A stretch of 64,000 nucleotides of DNA, from contig NZ_JASISW010000017.1 in NCBI RefSeq assembly GCF_030063335.1, positions 56,251 to 120,250 on the forward strand, written 5' to 3'. Positions 36,009-45,073 of the stretch are shown one piece after another; position 1 is the first letter of the stretch, and each line of letters opens with the position of its first letter. Source of the DNA: Rhodococcus sp. G-MC3. Its GTDB lineage: Bacteria > Actinomycetota > Actinomycetes > Mycobacteriales > Mycobacteriaceae. Under the pieces are notes generated by a model. The model saw only the letters and a program-made list of their open reading frames with translations. It made no database searches and was not told the origin of the DNA. A program made the position numbers and the translations under genes.

Positions 36009-37068
36009 TACAGCGGACAAAGGTAGGAATTTCGTACAGGTCGGGCTGATCGGCATCGTGCTGTCGGTGTGCATCGTCCTCGCGACGCTTCAGTACGACC
36101 GACTGCCATTTCTGTCCGGGGGCTCGAACTATTCGGCGCTCTTCCTCGACGCGGGCGGGCTGATGGCCGGCGACAACGTGACGGTCTCCGGCGTCACCGT
36201 CGGGAAGGTCGACGACATCGCGTTGGCCGGCCAGGAAGTGCGCGTCGCGTTCACGGTTCAGGAGAACATCCCCCTCGGCGACGCCACCGCGGTGGACATC
36301 AAGACCAACACGATCCTCGGACGAAAGTCGTTGAAGGTTACGCCTTCAGGGTCGGGGGCAATCGGCGCACGCGAGACCATACCGTCGAGCCGGACCACCT
36401 CGCCCTACTCGCTGACCGATGCGCTCGGCGACCTGAGCAACACCGTCTCCGAACTCGACACGACGCAGATGGGGGACGCGATGAACGTCGTGTCCGACAC
36501 CTTCGCCGATACCCCGCCCGAACTTCGGACCGCGCTCGACGGCATCAGCAGGCTCTCGGCGAGTATCAACTCGCGCGACGACAGCCTGCAGGAACTACTC
36601 GACCGCGCGGAAAGCGTCACCGGCATACTCGCCGATCGCAGTGGTCAGATCAACCAACTGGTGCTCGACGGAAACGAACTCTTCGGTGAGCTCGATCGCA
36701 GGCGCACCGCCATCAGCCAGCTCATCACCAATATCTCAGCGGTCTCTCGGCAGCTCACCGCGCTCGTTCAAGAGAACCAAGCGCAGATGGGGCCGACGCT
36801 CGAGAGGCTCAATTCTGTTGTTGCAGTGCTGCAAAAGAACAACGACAACATCGCCGGAGCCCTCGACGGTCTCGGCCCCTACATCAGTGCCCTCGGAGAG
36901 TCCGTGGCCAGTGGGCCGTTCTTCAACGCGTACATCCAGAACATTCTGCCCAGTTCGTGGTGGAAAACGGTTGTCGACGGCATCGTCGCACCCGAGCAAC
37001 TGCCGCAGACTCTGCAGGATCTTCTGCCCAAGAACGCTCCACCGATTCTGAAACCGCCGGGGCAGTAA
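35998..37068 (+). CDS. mce4C: Mce family protein Mce4C
   Basis: This 356-aa Mce chain has anchor VGLIGIVLSVCIVLATLQY and MCE motif AGGLMAGDNVTVSGVTVGKV, then IKTNTILGRKSLKVTPSG. The ATG at 35998 lies inside the last codons of mce4B (11-nt overlap); the much longer open frame upstream is a shadow of mce4B. The helical region with LVQENQAQMGPTLERLNSV near residue 260 is typical of the tube-forming part. Confidence 0.9.
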   Translation: MTIDTADKGRNFVQVGLIGIVLSVCIVLATLQYDRLPFLSGGSNYSALFLDAGGLMAGDNVTVSGVTVGKVDDIALAGQEVRVAFTVQENIPLGDATAVDIKTNTILGRKSLKVTPSGSGAIGARETIPSSRTTSPYSLTDALGDLSNTVSELDTTQMGDAMNVVSDTFADTPPELRTALDGISRLSASINSRDDSLQELLDRAESVTGILADRSGQINQLVLDGNELFGELDRRRTAISQLITNISAVSRQLTALVQENQAQMGPTLERLNSVVAVLQKNNDNIAGALDGLGPYISALGESVASGPFFNAYIQNILPSSWWKTVVDGIVAPEQLPQTLQDLLPKNAPPILKPPGQ

Positions 37069-37069
37069 A

Positions 37070-38296
37070 ATGAAGAAAATAGTGGTCTCCGTCGTAGTGA
37101 TCCTCGCGCTCGTCGCGGGAGGCTCCTTCGCATACACCCGTCTGAACCACAGCACCGTCCTCGCCCAATTCTCCTCGACCACTGGGCTGTACCCGGGCGA
37201 CGACGTGCGAGTGCTCGGGGTGAATGTTGGCACAGTGGACTCGATCGACCCGCAAGGCGATATCGCGGTGGTGACGATGGACATCGATTCCGAGATCGAG
37301 ATTCCAGCAGATGCGAAGGCCGTCATCATCGCTCAGAGCCTCGTGTCGGCGCGGTTCGTGCAGCTGACCCCGGTGTTCGCGGGAGGCCCTGCGCTCACCG
37401 GCGGTGACACCATTCCGATCGAACGGACTGCGGTGCCGGTGGAGTGGGACGAGATCAAGACCGAGTTGACGAAGCTGTCGACGGCACTCGGCCCGGACGG
37501 TGTCGATGAGCAGGGCCCGGCCGGCCGGTTCATCGACACCCTCGCCGACAATCTCGACGGCAACGGCGAGTCGCTCCGCAGCACGCTGACCGAGTTGTCG
37601 GACACGATGCGGGTGCTGTCCGACGGTCGTAGCGATCTGTTCTCCACGATCAGGAATCTGCAGGCTTTCGTCACGGCGTTGTCGAACAGCAACGAGCAGA
37701 TCGTTCAATTCGGTGGGCGGTTGGCGTCGGTGTCGGAGATGCTGGCACAGAGTTCCGACGAGTTCGGCACTGCCATGACCGATCTCAACGTGGCGGTCGG
37801 TGAAGTGCAGCGGTTCGTCACCGATAATCAGGCCGGTCTTGTGGAAGGCGTCGCCCGCCTCGCCGACGCAACCCAGGTACTCACCACCAAGCGCCCCGAG
37901 ATCGAGCGGATCCTGCACGCAGGCCCCAACGCGCTGGCCAACTTCAACAACATCTACCAGCCGGCGCAGGGGACGTTGACCGGCGCCATCGCGGCCAACA
38001 ACTTCGGCAATCCCATCAACTTCGTGTGCGGCGCCGTGGCCGGCATCGAGAACGCGACGTCCGAACGCAGCGCCGACCTGTGCAAGCAGTACCTCGGCCC
38101 GGTGCTCAGCTCGTTGGTATTCAATTACCCGGCGTTCCTTGCCAATCCGATCATGGGTGTCGACGCGCATCCCGACCAGATCGTCTACACGGAGCCGGGC
38201 CTCGAACAAGCCCCGGCTCCCGCTCCTTCCCCGGTTGCGGACATGCCCACCGTTCAGGTTCCCAGTTTGAGCAACTTGCTGGGCGGTGGACGATGA
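37070..38296 (+). CDS. mce4D: Mce family protein Mce4D
   Basis: This 408-aa Mce chain has anchor IVVSVVVILALVAGGSFAY, MCE motif TGLYPGDDVRVLGVNVGTV and then AQSLVSARFVQLTPVF. Residues 130-310 are helical; a Pro-rich tail (QAPAPAPSPVADMPTV) ends the protein. It starts 1 nt after the mce4C stop and its end overlaps mce4E (ATGA). Confidence 0.92.
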   Translation: MKKIVVSVVVILALVAGGSFAYTRLNHSTVLAQFSSTTGLYPGDDVRVLGVNVGTVDSIDPQGDIAVVTMDIDSEIEIPADAKAVIIAQSLVSARFVQLTPVFAGGPALTGGDTIPIERTAVPVEWDEIKTELTKLSTALGPDGVDEQGPAGRFIDTLADNLDGNGESLRSTLTELSDTMRVLSDGRSDLFSTIRNLQAFVTALSNSNEQIVQFGGRLASVSEMLAQSSDEFGTAMTDLNVAVGEVQRFVTDNQAGLVEGVARLADATQVLTTKRPEIERILHAGPNALANFNNIYQPAQGTLTGAIAANNFGNPINFVCGAVAGIENATSERSADLCKQYLGPVLSSLVFNYPAFLANPIMGVDAHPDQIVYTEPGLEQAPAPAPSPVADMPTVQVPSLSNLLGGGR

Positions 38297-39459
38297 AGCG
38301 CGTAGCCGTGGTTGCCGGATTGCTGGTCCTGACCTTGTCCGGATGCCAGTGGGACGGTCTGAACTCGTTACCACTACCCGGCACGGAAGGGCGAGGAGAC
38401 GGTGCGTACCAGGTGCAGATTCAGATGCCCAATGTCACTACGCTGTCGCAGAATTCGCCCGTCATGGTCGACGATGTCACCGTCGGTAGCGTCTCCGGCA
38501 TCGAAGTTCAGAATTGGCATGCGCTGGTGACGGTCTCGCTGAACGAGGGCGTCACGCTGCCGGAGAACGTGACGGCGAAGATCGGTCAGACATCGCTCCT
38601 CGGTTCACAGCATCTCGCGTTGGTGTCCCCCGACGCTCCCGAGGGCACGCTGGCCGGAGGTGATGTCATCCCGCTCGAACGCGCAGGTTCCTATCCCACC
38701 ACGGAACAGACGTTGTCTTCGCTGTCCGTCGTCCTCAACGGTGGTGGTCTGGCGCAAATTCAGGACATCACCACCGAACTCAACAATGCGGTCGGCGGTA
38801 GGGAAGACACTGTGCGGGATTTGCTGCCGCGGCTCGACGAGCTCGTCGGAAGCTTGAACGAGCAGCGCGCCGACATCATCGATGCGATGAGCGGGATCGA
38901 CCGTCTGGCAGTGAATGTACAGAACCAGAATGCCACTCTGACAAAAGCATTGAACGAGGTCCCGCCTGCGCTGGACGTGTTGATCGCTCAGCGACCGAAC
39001 ATCACCAATGCATTCTCCTCGCTGGGGCGGCTCAGTGATGTGGTGTCGCGACTCGTGGAAAATTCGGGCGCGGATCTTCAGACCAATATCTCCAGCCTGA
39101 CTCCGGTGTTGAAAGCGTTGGCGGACTCCGGAAATTCCCTGACAGATGTGCTCTCGGTTCTGCTGACCTATCCATTTCCCCAGGAAGGTATCGACAACGT
39201 GATCCGAGGTGACTACGCGAACCTCGCGATGACGATCGACCTGTCGTTGCCGCGTCTGGACGCCAACTTCCTCACCGGGACTCCGCTCGCCGGGCGCCTC
39301 GGAGGCCTCGAAGGTGCACTGGGAACCCAAGCCTCGCCGACGGCGTCGGGAGCAGGGGATCCCCTTCGCGGCCCGGCCTTGCCGCCGACCTTGCAGATTC
39401 CGGGCCTGCCGCCGATCGAATTGCCCGTCATTCCTGGTCTGGGGGTGCCTGCGCCATGA
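38293..39459 (+). CDS. mce4E: Mce family lipoprotein Mce4E
   Basis: This 388-aa chain has a lipoprotein signal, VAGLLVLTLSGC with lipid-modified Cys18, as expected for the E position of mce operons (LprN type). MCE domain motifs are NSPVMVDDVTVGSVSGI and KIGQTSLLGSQHLAL. A Pro-rich tail (PPTLQIPGLPPIELPVIPG) may reach the outer envelope. The ATG at 38293 overlaps the mce4D stop by 4 nt; the upstream open frame is shadow. Confidence 0.93.
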   Translation: MKRVAVVAGLLVLTLSGCQWDGLNSLPLPGTEGRGDGAYQVQIQMPNVTTLSQNSPVMVDDVTVGSVSGIEVQNWHALVTVSLNEGVTLPENVTAKIGQTSLLGSQHLALVSPDAPEGTLAGGDVIPLERAGSYPTTEQTLSSLSVVLNGGGLAQIQDITTELNNAVGGREDTVRDLLPRLDELVGSLNEQRADIIDAMSGIDRLAVNVQNQNATLTKALNEVPPALDVLIAQRPNITNAFSSLGRLSDVVSRLVENSGADLQTNISSLTPVLKALADSGNSLTDVLSVLLTYPFPQEGIDNVIRGDYANLAMTIDLSLPRLDANFLTGTPLAGRLGGLEGALGTQASPTASGAGDPLRGPALPPTLQIPGLPPIELPVIPGLGVPAP

Positions 39460-40856
39460 TGCTGACCAGGTTCGTCCGCGCCCAGTTGGTGATCTTCTCG
39501 ATCCTCACCGTCATCGGACTTCTCGTCATGATCACTCAGTACGTCGGTGCGCCTGCGCTCGCCGGGATCGGCCGGTACGGCGTCATCGTGCAACTACCCA
39601 CCACCGGCGGGCTGTACTCCCACGCGAACGTCACCTATCGGGGTACGACGGTGGGCGAGGTCGATGCCGTGCGGTTGACGCCCGATGGCGTCGACGCCGA
39701 ATTATCCATCGACAGTTCGTATTCCATACCGTCCGATGTCGACGCCCAGGTCAAGAGTGTGTCAGCCGTTGGCGAGCAGTACGTGGACCTGATTCCGCGT
39801 CGTGGATCGGGAACGATTCTGATCGATGGTGACGTCATCGGTGTGGATCGCACGACGGTGCCACAGGACGTCGGTCCGATGCTGGACCAAGCGGACGTAC
39901 TGCTCAGGAGCATCTCGGATACGAGGTTGCAGACCGTCGTCGACGAATCGTTCGCAGCGTTCAACGGATCAGGGCCGGACCTTCAGAACTTGATCGATTC
40001 GACGCGGTTGTTCGTGCAGGAGGCCCAGGCCAATAGTGAACAGACCAAGACTCTGCTGAGCCAAGTGGGGCCGTTGCTCGATGGGCAGGTGGTCAGCAGT
40101 GACGCGATCCGCTCGTGGACAAGCAACCTCGCGACGTTCACCGATCAGCTCCGGGCCAGTGATCCCGATCTGCGCGCGGTGATCGAGAAGGGGCCCGGCG
40201 CTGCTCAGGAGGCGAATCAGCTTTTCCAGAATCTTCGGCCCACACTTCCTCTGCTCGTGGCCAACCTTGTCAGCATCGGTGAAGTGGGCGTCATGTACCA
40301 CGCCGGGATCGAGCAGATTTTGGTGCTCTACCCACCCGTCACGGCGGCACTCGTCACCGCGGCGGGCAGCGGACCGGCCGATGAAGGAGCCATCGTCGAC
40401 TTCCAGCTCGAGGTCAACGACCCGCCCGCCTGCACCACTGGTTTCTTACCGCCCGAGCAGCGCCGAGACCCGAACGATGTTTCGTTGATCGACACCCCGG
40501 CGGACCTGTTCTGCAAGGTCGATCAGGGAGACAACACCGCAGTGCGAGGTGCGCGCAATCTGCCGTGCGTCGAGAATCCCGGCCGACGCGCTCCGACACC
40601 TGAACTCTGCCGTAGCGAAGAGGGATACGTCCCTCAGGGCAACAACCCGCCCTGGGGTCCGATCGAGCAAGGCCAACCGTCATACACCGAAATCCCCAGC
40701 GGCAACAGCAGTGTCGCTCCTGCCTCGGCGGCCCGTCCGTACGACCCCCAGACCGGCATGTACGTCGCACCCGACGGCACGGCTTACTCTCAGCCGGAAC
40801 TCGGAGGCGTCAGCAACCTCCAGGGGCTCATGACGGCGCAGCAGGAGATCGGATGA
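39456..40856 (+). CDS. mce4F: Mce family protein Mce4F
   Basis: This 466-aa last Mce chain has anchor QLVIFSILTVIGLLVMITQY and MCE motif GGLYSHANVTYRGTTVGEV. The helical part is followed by a Cys-containing domain (DPPACTTGFLPPEQRRDP) and a long Pro/Gly/Tyr-rich tail. It overlaps mce4E by 4 nt. Two ATGs stand in tandem at 39456 and 39459. It is convergent with the esterase gene, 8 nt away, and no separate terminator was seen. Confidence 0.92.
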   Translation: MMLTRFVRAQLVIFSILTVIGLLVMITQYVGAPALAGIGRYGVIVQLPTTGGLYSHANVTYRGTTVGEVDAVRLTPDGVDAELSIDSSYSIPSDVDAQVKSVSAVGEQYVDLIPRRGSGTILIDGDVIGVDRTTVPQDVGPMLDQADVLLRSISDTRLQTVVDESFAAFNGSGPDLQNLIDSTRLFVQEAQANSEQTKTLLSQVGPLLDGQVVSSDAIRSWTSNLATFTDQLRASDPDLRAVIEKGPGAAQEANQLFQNLRPTLPLLVANLVSIGEVGVMYHAGIEQILVLYPPVTAALVTAAGSGPADEGAIVDFQLEVNDPPACTTGFLPPEQRRDPNDVSLIDTPADLFCKVDQGDNTAVRGARNLPCVENPGRRAPTPELCRSEEGYVPQGNNPPWGPIEQGQPSYTEIPSGNSSVAPASAARPYDPQTGMYVAPDGTAYSQPELGGVSNLQGLMTAQQEIG

Positions 40857-40864
40857 CCGCCGTT

Positions 40865-41806
40865 CTACAGGTTGCGGGCAGCGAAATCGACCGCCAGTCT
40901 CAGCAGCGTTCGTCCCTCCGGCAGCGCGCCCGCCATGACCGGGAACGCATGCACCTGGCCCTTCCAGACGTGCGTCTCGACGGTGCGGCCCGCATCGGCC
41001 AACTTGCGGGTCATGGCCTCGACGTCGGGGCGCATGAGTTCGTATTGGGCGGTGGACAGGAACACGGGTGGAAACACCGACGGATCCGCATCGATCGGCG
41101 AGGCTGCACCGGGGATGGCGTCGGGACCGCTCAGCCATCGATCTTCCAGCGCAAGCACCTGCTTCATCGGCAAGTAGGCGTCTTTCTTCATGAACCTGCG
41201 CGGATGGCTCCGCAGGTCGAGATTGAGCAGCGGGGAGAAGCCGAGGACCGCCGCGGGAGGCGTGAGACCCTCCAGCACAGAGATTTCCGCGACCTTCATT
41301 GCGAGGTAGCCACCGGCAGAATCGCCCGCGACGATGATTTTCGACGGATCCTCGGCGACCTCGAGTGCCATCCGGTACGACGCCATGGCGTCGGCGATGG
41401 AGGTGCCGATTCCGCCGTAGGGGATCTGGCGATACTCGACGGAGTAGACCGGAATGCCGGCCCGGGCAGCAATCGTCGCGCAGGCGCTGCGGTGAGTTGC
41501 CAAACCGCAGAACACGAATCCGCCGCCGTGGAAGTACAGCACCATCGCCCCGGCAAGGGAGCCGGCGGCGAGGCGGGGATGTGTCGTCTTCTCACACGGC
41601 ACACCGCCGAGGGTGACCTGTTCGATGGTCACCCGCTTCGGTTTCGGCAAGCGATCGATAGCGCGATCGAGCTGCCCGATGGCCTTGATGCCGCCGTCGG
41701 TGAGTGGCCACAGTGAGAACGTCGGCTTCAGGGTCAGCCTGGCCGCGCAGGAAAGGAACTTGGCTTGACGACTGACATCGTCGTGCCAGGTGAGCGTATG
41801 AGCCAT
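40865..41806 (-). CDS. HSL-family alpha/beta hydrolase (lipase/esterase)
   Basis: This 313-aa serine hydrolase of the hormone-sensitive lipase family has oxyanion motif HGGGF (about residue 88), nucleophile elbow GDSAGG (about 160), an Asp near DVEAMTRKLADAG and catalytic His in GQVHAFPVM. The ATG at 41806 is chosen because the upstream frame is shadow. It separates mce4F from the Mce-associated genes. In M. tuberculosis a related esterase (LipF) is encoded a few genes away in the same neighbourhood. KstR-type boxes lie upstream, so hydrolysis of sterol esters is a reasonable guess. Confidence 0.82.
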   Translation of the reverse strand: MAHTLTWHDDVSRQAKFLSCAARLTLKPTFSLWPLTDGGIKAIGQLDRAIDRLPKPKRVTIEQVTLGGVPCEKTTHPRLAAGSLAGAMVLYFHGGGFVFCGLATHRSACATIAARAGIPVYSVEYRQIPYGGIGTSIADAMASYRMALEVAEDPSKIIVAGDSAGGYLAMKVAEISVLEGLTPPAAVLGFSPLLNLDLRSHPRRFMKKDAYLPMKQVLALEDRWLSGPDAIPGAASPIDADPSVFPPVFLSTAQYELMRPDVEAMTRKLADAGRTVETHVWKGQVHAFPVMAGALPEGRTLLRLAVDFAARNL

Positions 41807-41859
41807 CTTCTCGTGGATCCTCTCGCAGTCCAACCCGAACGTTCGACGGTAGCAGGAGC

Positions 41860-41873
41860 GGGAACAGGTTCCA
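41860..41873. promoter_or_regulatory. Probable KstR-type operator before the esterase
   Basis: GGGAACAGGTTCCA is a near-perfect palindrome carrying the AAC-N2-GTT core (position 1 deviates). It is 54 nt before the esterase start and 56 nt from the next box. Confidence 0.55.
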
Positions 41874-41928
41874 GTAGCGGACGTCCGCGGCTCTTGCTGG
41901 CATGGCAATATTTCGATTGGACTGTCGG

Positions 41929-41942
41929 CATAACTGGTTCTA
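41929..41942. promoter_or_regulatory. KstR-type operator before mas4A
   Basis: CATAACTGGTTCTA matches except at position 1. The following TAGTTA could be the -10 of the mas4A promoter. The block TTCTAGTTA is identical with the mce4 promoter, supporting common control of importer and accessory proteins. Confidence 0.7.
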
Positions 41943-41980
41943 GTTAGCATGGCGTGCAGAACGTATCGAGGAAGGGCGCG

Positions 41981-42685
41981 ATGAGCGGCGGGGAAACAGG
42001 AGACGGTGCCGACGAGGGGGCGACTCCGCGGCGCGAACGCCGCCGGGCCGTCCGGGCGGCGGGTCCGGTCGGGGCGAGCGGCACGCCGGTATTGGAGAAG
42101 GCGCAGGAGCCGTCGTTGGAAGCCCCTGCCTCGGAATTGGCTCCCGGCGATGTGGCTGTCCCGGATGTGGCTGTCCCGGATGTGGCGGCGGGCAGGGCGA
42201 GGTCGCGCCGCGGGATCGTGCTCACCGCACTGTTCGTCGTCCTTGTGCTGGCGCTTGTGACGGTCGGTGTGTACTTGTTCCTCGGTATTCGCTCGGCCGA
42301 TGCCGAGGATGCGCGCAGCGAGCTGTTCGTGCAGACCGCGCGGCAGACGGTGTTGAACTTGACGACCATTCACCCCGACTCGGCGCAGGCGGACGTCGAC
42401 CGCCTCCTCGCGGGCGCGAGTGGCGATTTCAAAGCTGAGTTTGAAGGTCGCGAGGGTCCGTTCGTACAGGTGGTCCAGCAGGCTCGCGTGGATTCGAACG
42501 GAGACATCATCGAGGCCGGAATCGAAAGCAGTGGAGACGATTTCGCGGAGGTTCTGGTGGCAGCGCGTGCGATGGTGCAGAACTCGGACGCCGACCAGCC
42601 CGAACCACGTGACTTCCGTCTGCGTGTGCGGGTGGTCGACGACGGCGGCGTCATGACCGCGGCGAGAGTGGAGTTCGTACCGTGA
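41981..42685 (+). CDS. Mce-associated membrane protein Mas4A-like
   Basis: This 234-aa protein has a long disordered, Arg- and Ala-rich cytoplasmic N-terminus (with a VPDVAVPDVA repeat), one membrane span at about residues 87-107 (IVLTALFVVLVLALVTVGVY), and a periplasmic NTF2-like domain (RQTVLNLTTIHPDSAQADV). Proteins of this kind accompany mce operons and stabilise the transporter. The start at 41981 has AGGAAGG upstream. In M. tuberculosis the two mas genes directly follow mce4F; here an oppositely oriented esterase is between them. The GTGA overlap couples it to the next gene. Confidence 0.82.
   Translation: MSGGETGDGADEGATPRRERRRAVRAAGPVGASGTPVLEKAQEPSLEAPASELAPGDVAVPDVAVPDVAAGRARSRRGIVLTALFVVLVLALVTVGVYLFLGIRSADAEDARSELFVQTARQTVLNLTTIHPDSAQADVDRLLAGASGDFKAEFEGREGPFVQVVQQARVDSNGDIIEAGIESSGDDFAEVLVAARAMVQNSDADQPEPRDFRLRVRVVDDGGVMTAARVEFVP
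42149..42186 (+). repeat. 15-bp tandem repeat in mas4A
   Basis: GATGTGGCTGTCCCG is repeated twice in full at 42149 and 42164 with a partial third copy, coding DVAVP units in the disordered N-terminus. Confidence 0.85.
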
Positions 42686-43164
42686 ACCGTCGTAATGTTG
42701 TGAGCGCGTTCGCCGTTCTTGTCCTCGTCGTACTTGCTGCTGGAGTTGGCTTGCTGCACTACCAGTACCAGCACACCGAGCAGACCGAGCAGGCGCGCAC
42801 GGATTCGGTCAATGCTGCCGACGCTCAGGCCATCGCGATGCTGGCGTACGACTACAACGGGGTCGATCAACAGTTGGCCTCCGCGGCCGATGGTTTGACC
42901 GGAGACTTCAAGGACGAGTACACCAAGCTCGTCACGGACGTCATCGCTCCGGCAGCCAAGGAGAAATCGCTGACGGTGCAGGTGACGGTTCAGGGAACGG
43001 CAGTGGTGTCTGCTGAACCCGATGCAGCGACGCTCCTGTTGTTCCTCAACCAGATCACCACCAGTTCCGACGCACCGGATGCCGCGAGCAGTGGCAGCAG
43101 GGTGCGGATGAACATGGAGAAGGTCGACGGTCGCTGGCTGACGAGCAGTCTCGAGCCCATCTAG
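42682..43164 (+). CDS. Mce-associated membrane protein Mas4B-like
   Basis: This 160-aa protein has an N-terminal anchor (VVSAFAVLVLVVLAAGVGLL) and an NTF2-like periplasmic domain (AIAMLAYDYNGVDQQLASAA, then VQVTVQGTAVVSAEPDAATLL). It is shorter than its partner but has the same layout. GTG start within the mas4A stop. It is convergent with otsA. Confidence 0.82.
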   Translation: MNRRNVVSAFAVLVLVVLAAGVGLLHYQYQHTEQTEQARTDSVNAADAQAIAMLAYDYNGVDQQLASAADGLTGDFKDEYTKLVTDVIAPAAKEKSLTVQVTVQGTAVVSAEPDAATLLLFLNQITTSSDAPDAASSGSRVRMNMEKVDGRWLTSSLEPI

Positions 43165-43192
43165 CCCCCGACTCGTGCGGGAAGACGAGCGT

Positions 43193-44647
43193 CTACCGAG
43201 AAACGGTGCTCTGCCCGTCCTCGGTCGGGTGTGCCAGCGCATTGAGGAACGCCCGCGCCCACCGGTCCACGTCGTGGGCCAGTACCTGCCTGCGCATGGC
43301 GCGCATATTCCGTCGACCCTGCTCGGGTTGCTGCTCCAAGGCTTGGACTATGGCGTCCTTGACGCTGTCGAGGTCGTGCGGGTTGCAGAGGTAGGACTGA
43401 CGCAATTCGAATGCAGCCCCGGTGAATTCGCTGAGCACCAGCGAACCGCCGAGATCGCTGCGTGAGGCGACGTACTCCTTGGCGACCAGGTTCATACCGT
43501 CGCGCAGCGGGGTGACGAGCATGACGTCGGCGGCGACGAAGAAAGCGATCAGCTCGTCTCGCGGAATCGGCCGGTGCAGGTAATGGACCACTGGGTGGCC
43601 GACCTGCCCGTATTCGCCGTTGATGCGACCGACCTGCTGTTCGATCTCGCCGCGCATCGCCTTGTAACTCTCGACCCGTTCACGGCTCGGGGTGGCGAGC
43701 TGGATGATGATGTTCTCCGCCGGGTCGACGCGGTCTTCCTCTAGTAGCTCGCGGAACGCGTTGAGCCTGACGTCGATGCCCTTGGTGTAGTCGAGCCGAT
43801 CCACTCCCAGCATGATGCGCTTGGGATTGCCCAGTTCTTTGCGGATCTGCTTGGCCCGGTCCCGCACTACCTTCGATCGGGATTTCTCGTCGATATCACC
43901 GGAATCGATGGAGATCGGGAACGCGCCCACGCGGACGGAACGGAACCCGACCTGCACCGACCCGAGCTTCGACCGAACACCGACGGAGCCGCGTGAGGTG
44001 ACCTGACCTGCTAGTCGGCGTGCCAGGTACAGGAAGTTCTGTGCACCGCCGGGGAGGTGGAAGCCGATGAGGTCGGCGCCGAGGAGGCCCTCGACGATCT
44101 CCGTCCGCCACGGCATCTGCATGAACAGCTCGACCGGTGGAAACGGAATGTGCAAGAAGAACCCAATGGTCAGGTCCGGCCGCAGCATGCGGAGCATCTT
44201 CGGGACGAGCTGCAGTTGATAGTCCTGGATCCAGACAGTGGCACCTTCGGCTGCTGCCTGCGAGGTGATCTCGGCGAAGCGCCGGTTCACCTCTACGTAA
44301 GCGTTCCACCAGGCGCGGTCGTAGACCGGCTTGACGATGACGTCGTGGTAGAGCGGCCAGAGAGTGGCGTTGGAGAAGCCCTCGTAGTAGTCGGCGACTT
44401 CTTGTTCGCTGAGCGAGACAGGGCACAGTTCGAGTTCGTCTTCGACGAACGGCTCGAACTCGACGTCCGGAACGCCTGGCCAGCCGACCCACGCGCCCTT
44501 GTTGGCGCGAAGGATCGGCTCGAGCGCGGTGACGAGGCCACCAGGGCTTCGCTTCCATCTCGTACTACCGTCGGGGAGTTTTTCCAGGTCGACGGGTAGC
44601 CGGTTGGCTACTACGACAAAATCCGAGCCCTGCGAGGCGTCAGCCAC
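43193..44647 (-). CDS. otsA: Trehalose-6-phosphate synthase OtsA
   Basis: This 484-aa GT20 glycosyltransferase makes trehalose-6-phosphate from UDP- (or ADP-) glucose and glucose-6-phosphate. Visible motifs are the N-terminal [38 protein letters not shown], the phosphate-binding [11 protein letters not shown], and [18 protein letters not shown]. Trehalose feeds mycolate glycolipids and stress protection. The GTG at 44647 gives the family length. The same mce4-mas-otsA neighbourhood occurs in M. tuberculosis. Confidence 0.96.
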   Translation of the reverse strand: MADASQGSDFVVVANRLPVDLEKLPDGSTRWKRSPGGLVTALEPILRANKGAWVGWPGVPDVEFEPFVEDELELCPVSLSEQEVADYYEGFSNATLWPLYHDVIVKPVYDRAWWNAYVEVNRRFAEITSQAAAEGATVWIQDYQLQLVPKMLRMLRPDLTIGFFLHIPFPPVELFMQMPWRTEIVEGLLGADLIGFHLPGGAQNFLYLARRLAGQVTSRGSVGVRSKLGSVQVGFRSVRVGAFPISIDSGDIDEKSRSKVVRDRAKQIRKELGNPKRIMLGVDRLDYTKGIDVRLNAFRELLEEDRVDPAENIIIQLATPSRERVESYKAMRGEIEQQVGRINGEYGQVGHPVVHYLHRPIPRDELIAFFVAADVMLVTPLRDGMNLVAKEYVASRSDLGGSLVLSEFTGAAFELRQSYLCNPHDLDSVKDAIVQALEQQPEQGRRNMRAMRRQVLAHDVDRWARAFLNALAHPTEDGQSTVSR

Positions 44648-44696
44648 TACTGTCCTATCGGTTCATTCAGGTTCGAAGCTAGCTCTTCGAAGAAGG

Positions 44697-44870
44697 TCAG
44701 TCGACCTTGGCAGTGGGTTCGATACCCAACATTGCCAAAAGCATGCGGCACTCGTCGGCGTCGGTCGCGTACGCGGCAACGACGCGTTGCGCCTGGCTTG
44801 CGGTTTCGTCGGCAAATGGGACGAGATTATCGTCGGCGAGGTCGTTGTCGGTGGTCGTCTTGGCGGCCAT
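44697..44870 (-). CDS. Small protein, 57 aa, upstream of otsA
   Basis: The ATG at 44870 with GGAG 8 nt upstream opens a frame of 57 codons: it begins MAAKTTTDNDLADDN, has a helix AQRVVAAYATDADE followed by CRMLLAMLGI, and ends PTAKVD. It stands 49 nt before otsA on the same strand, so the two may be co-transcribed. The Cys plus amphipathic helix CRMLLAMLG looks conserved in character, but the family is not known to me. Confidence 0.7.
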   Translation of the reverse strand: MAAKTTTDNDLADDNLVPFADETASQAQRVVAAYATDADECRMLLAMLGIEPTAKVD

Positions 44871-45073
44871 TGTTGTTCTCCGTCTTCAGATCGGCTGCTG
44901 CGGCGAGCGCTGATGTGCTCGCCTGCGGCACGACTCTATGAGAATTCGTCGCTCTCCCGCCACTTTCGGTGATTGGCAGTGTCTTCCCCCAGGTCTCCGC
45001 TGGAGGAATCTCGACAAACTGGAGGAATGGTTTAGGGTCGGCTAATGTCCTTTTCTCCTGCGGTTGGGCGACC

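Noticed and set aside
41949..41984. An 11-codon upstream frame overlapping the mas4A ATG (ATGA)
   Set aside because: The likely -10 (TAGTTA, 41941-41946) would place the transcript start after this ATG, so it is probably not in the mRNA.
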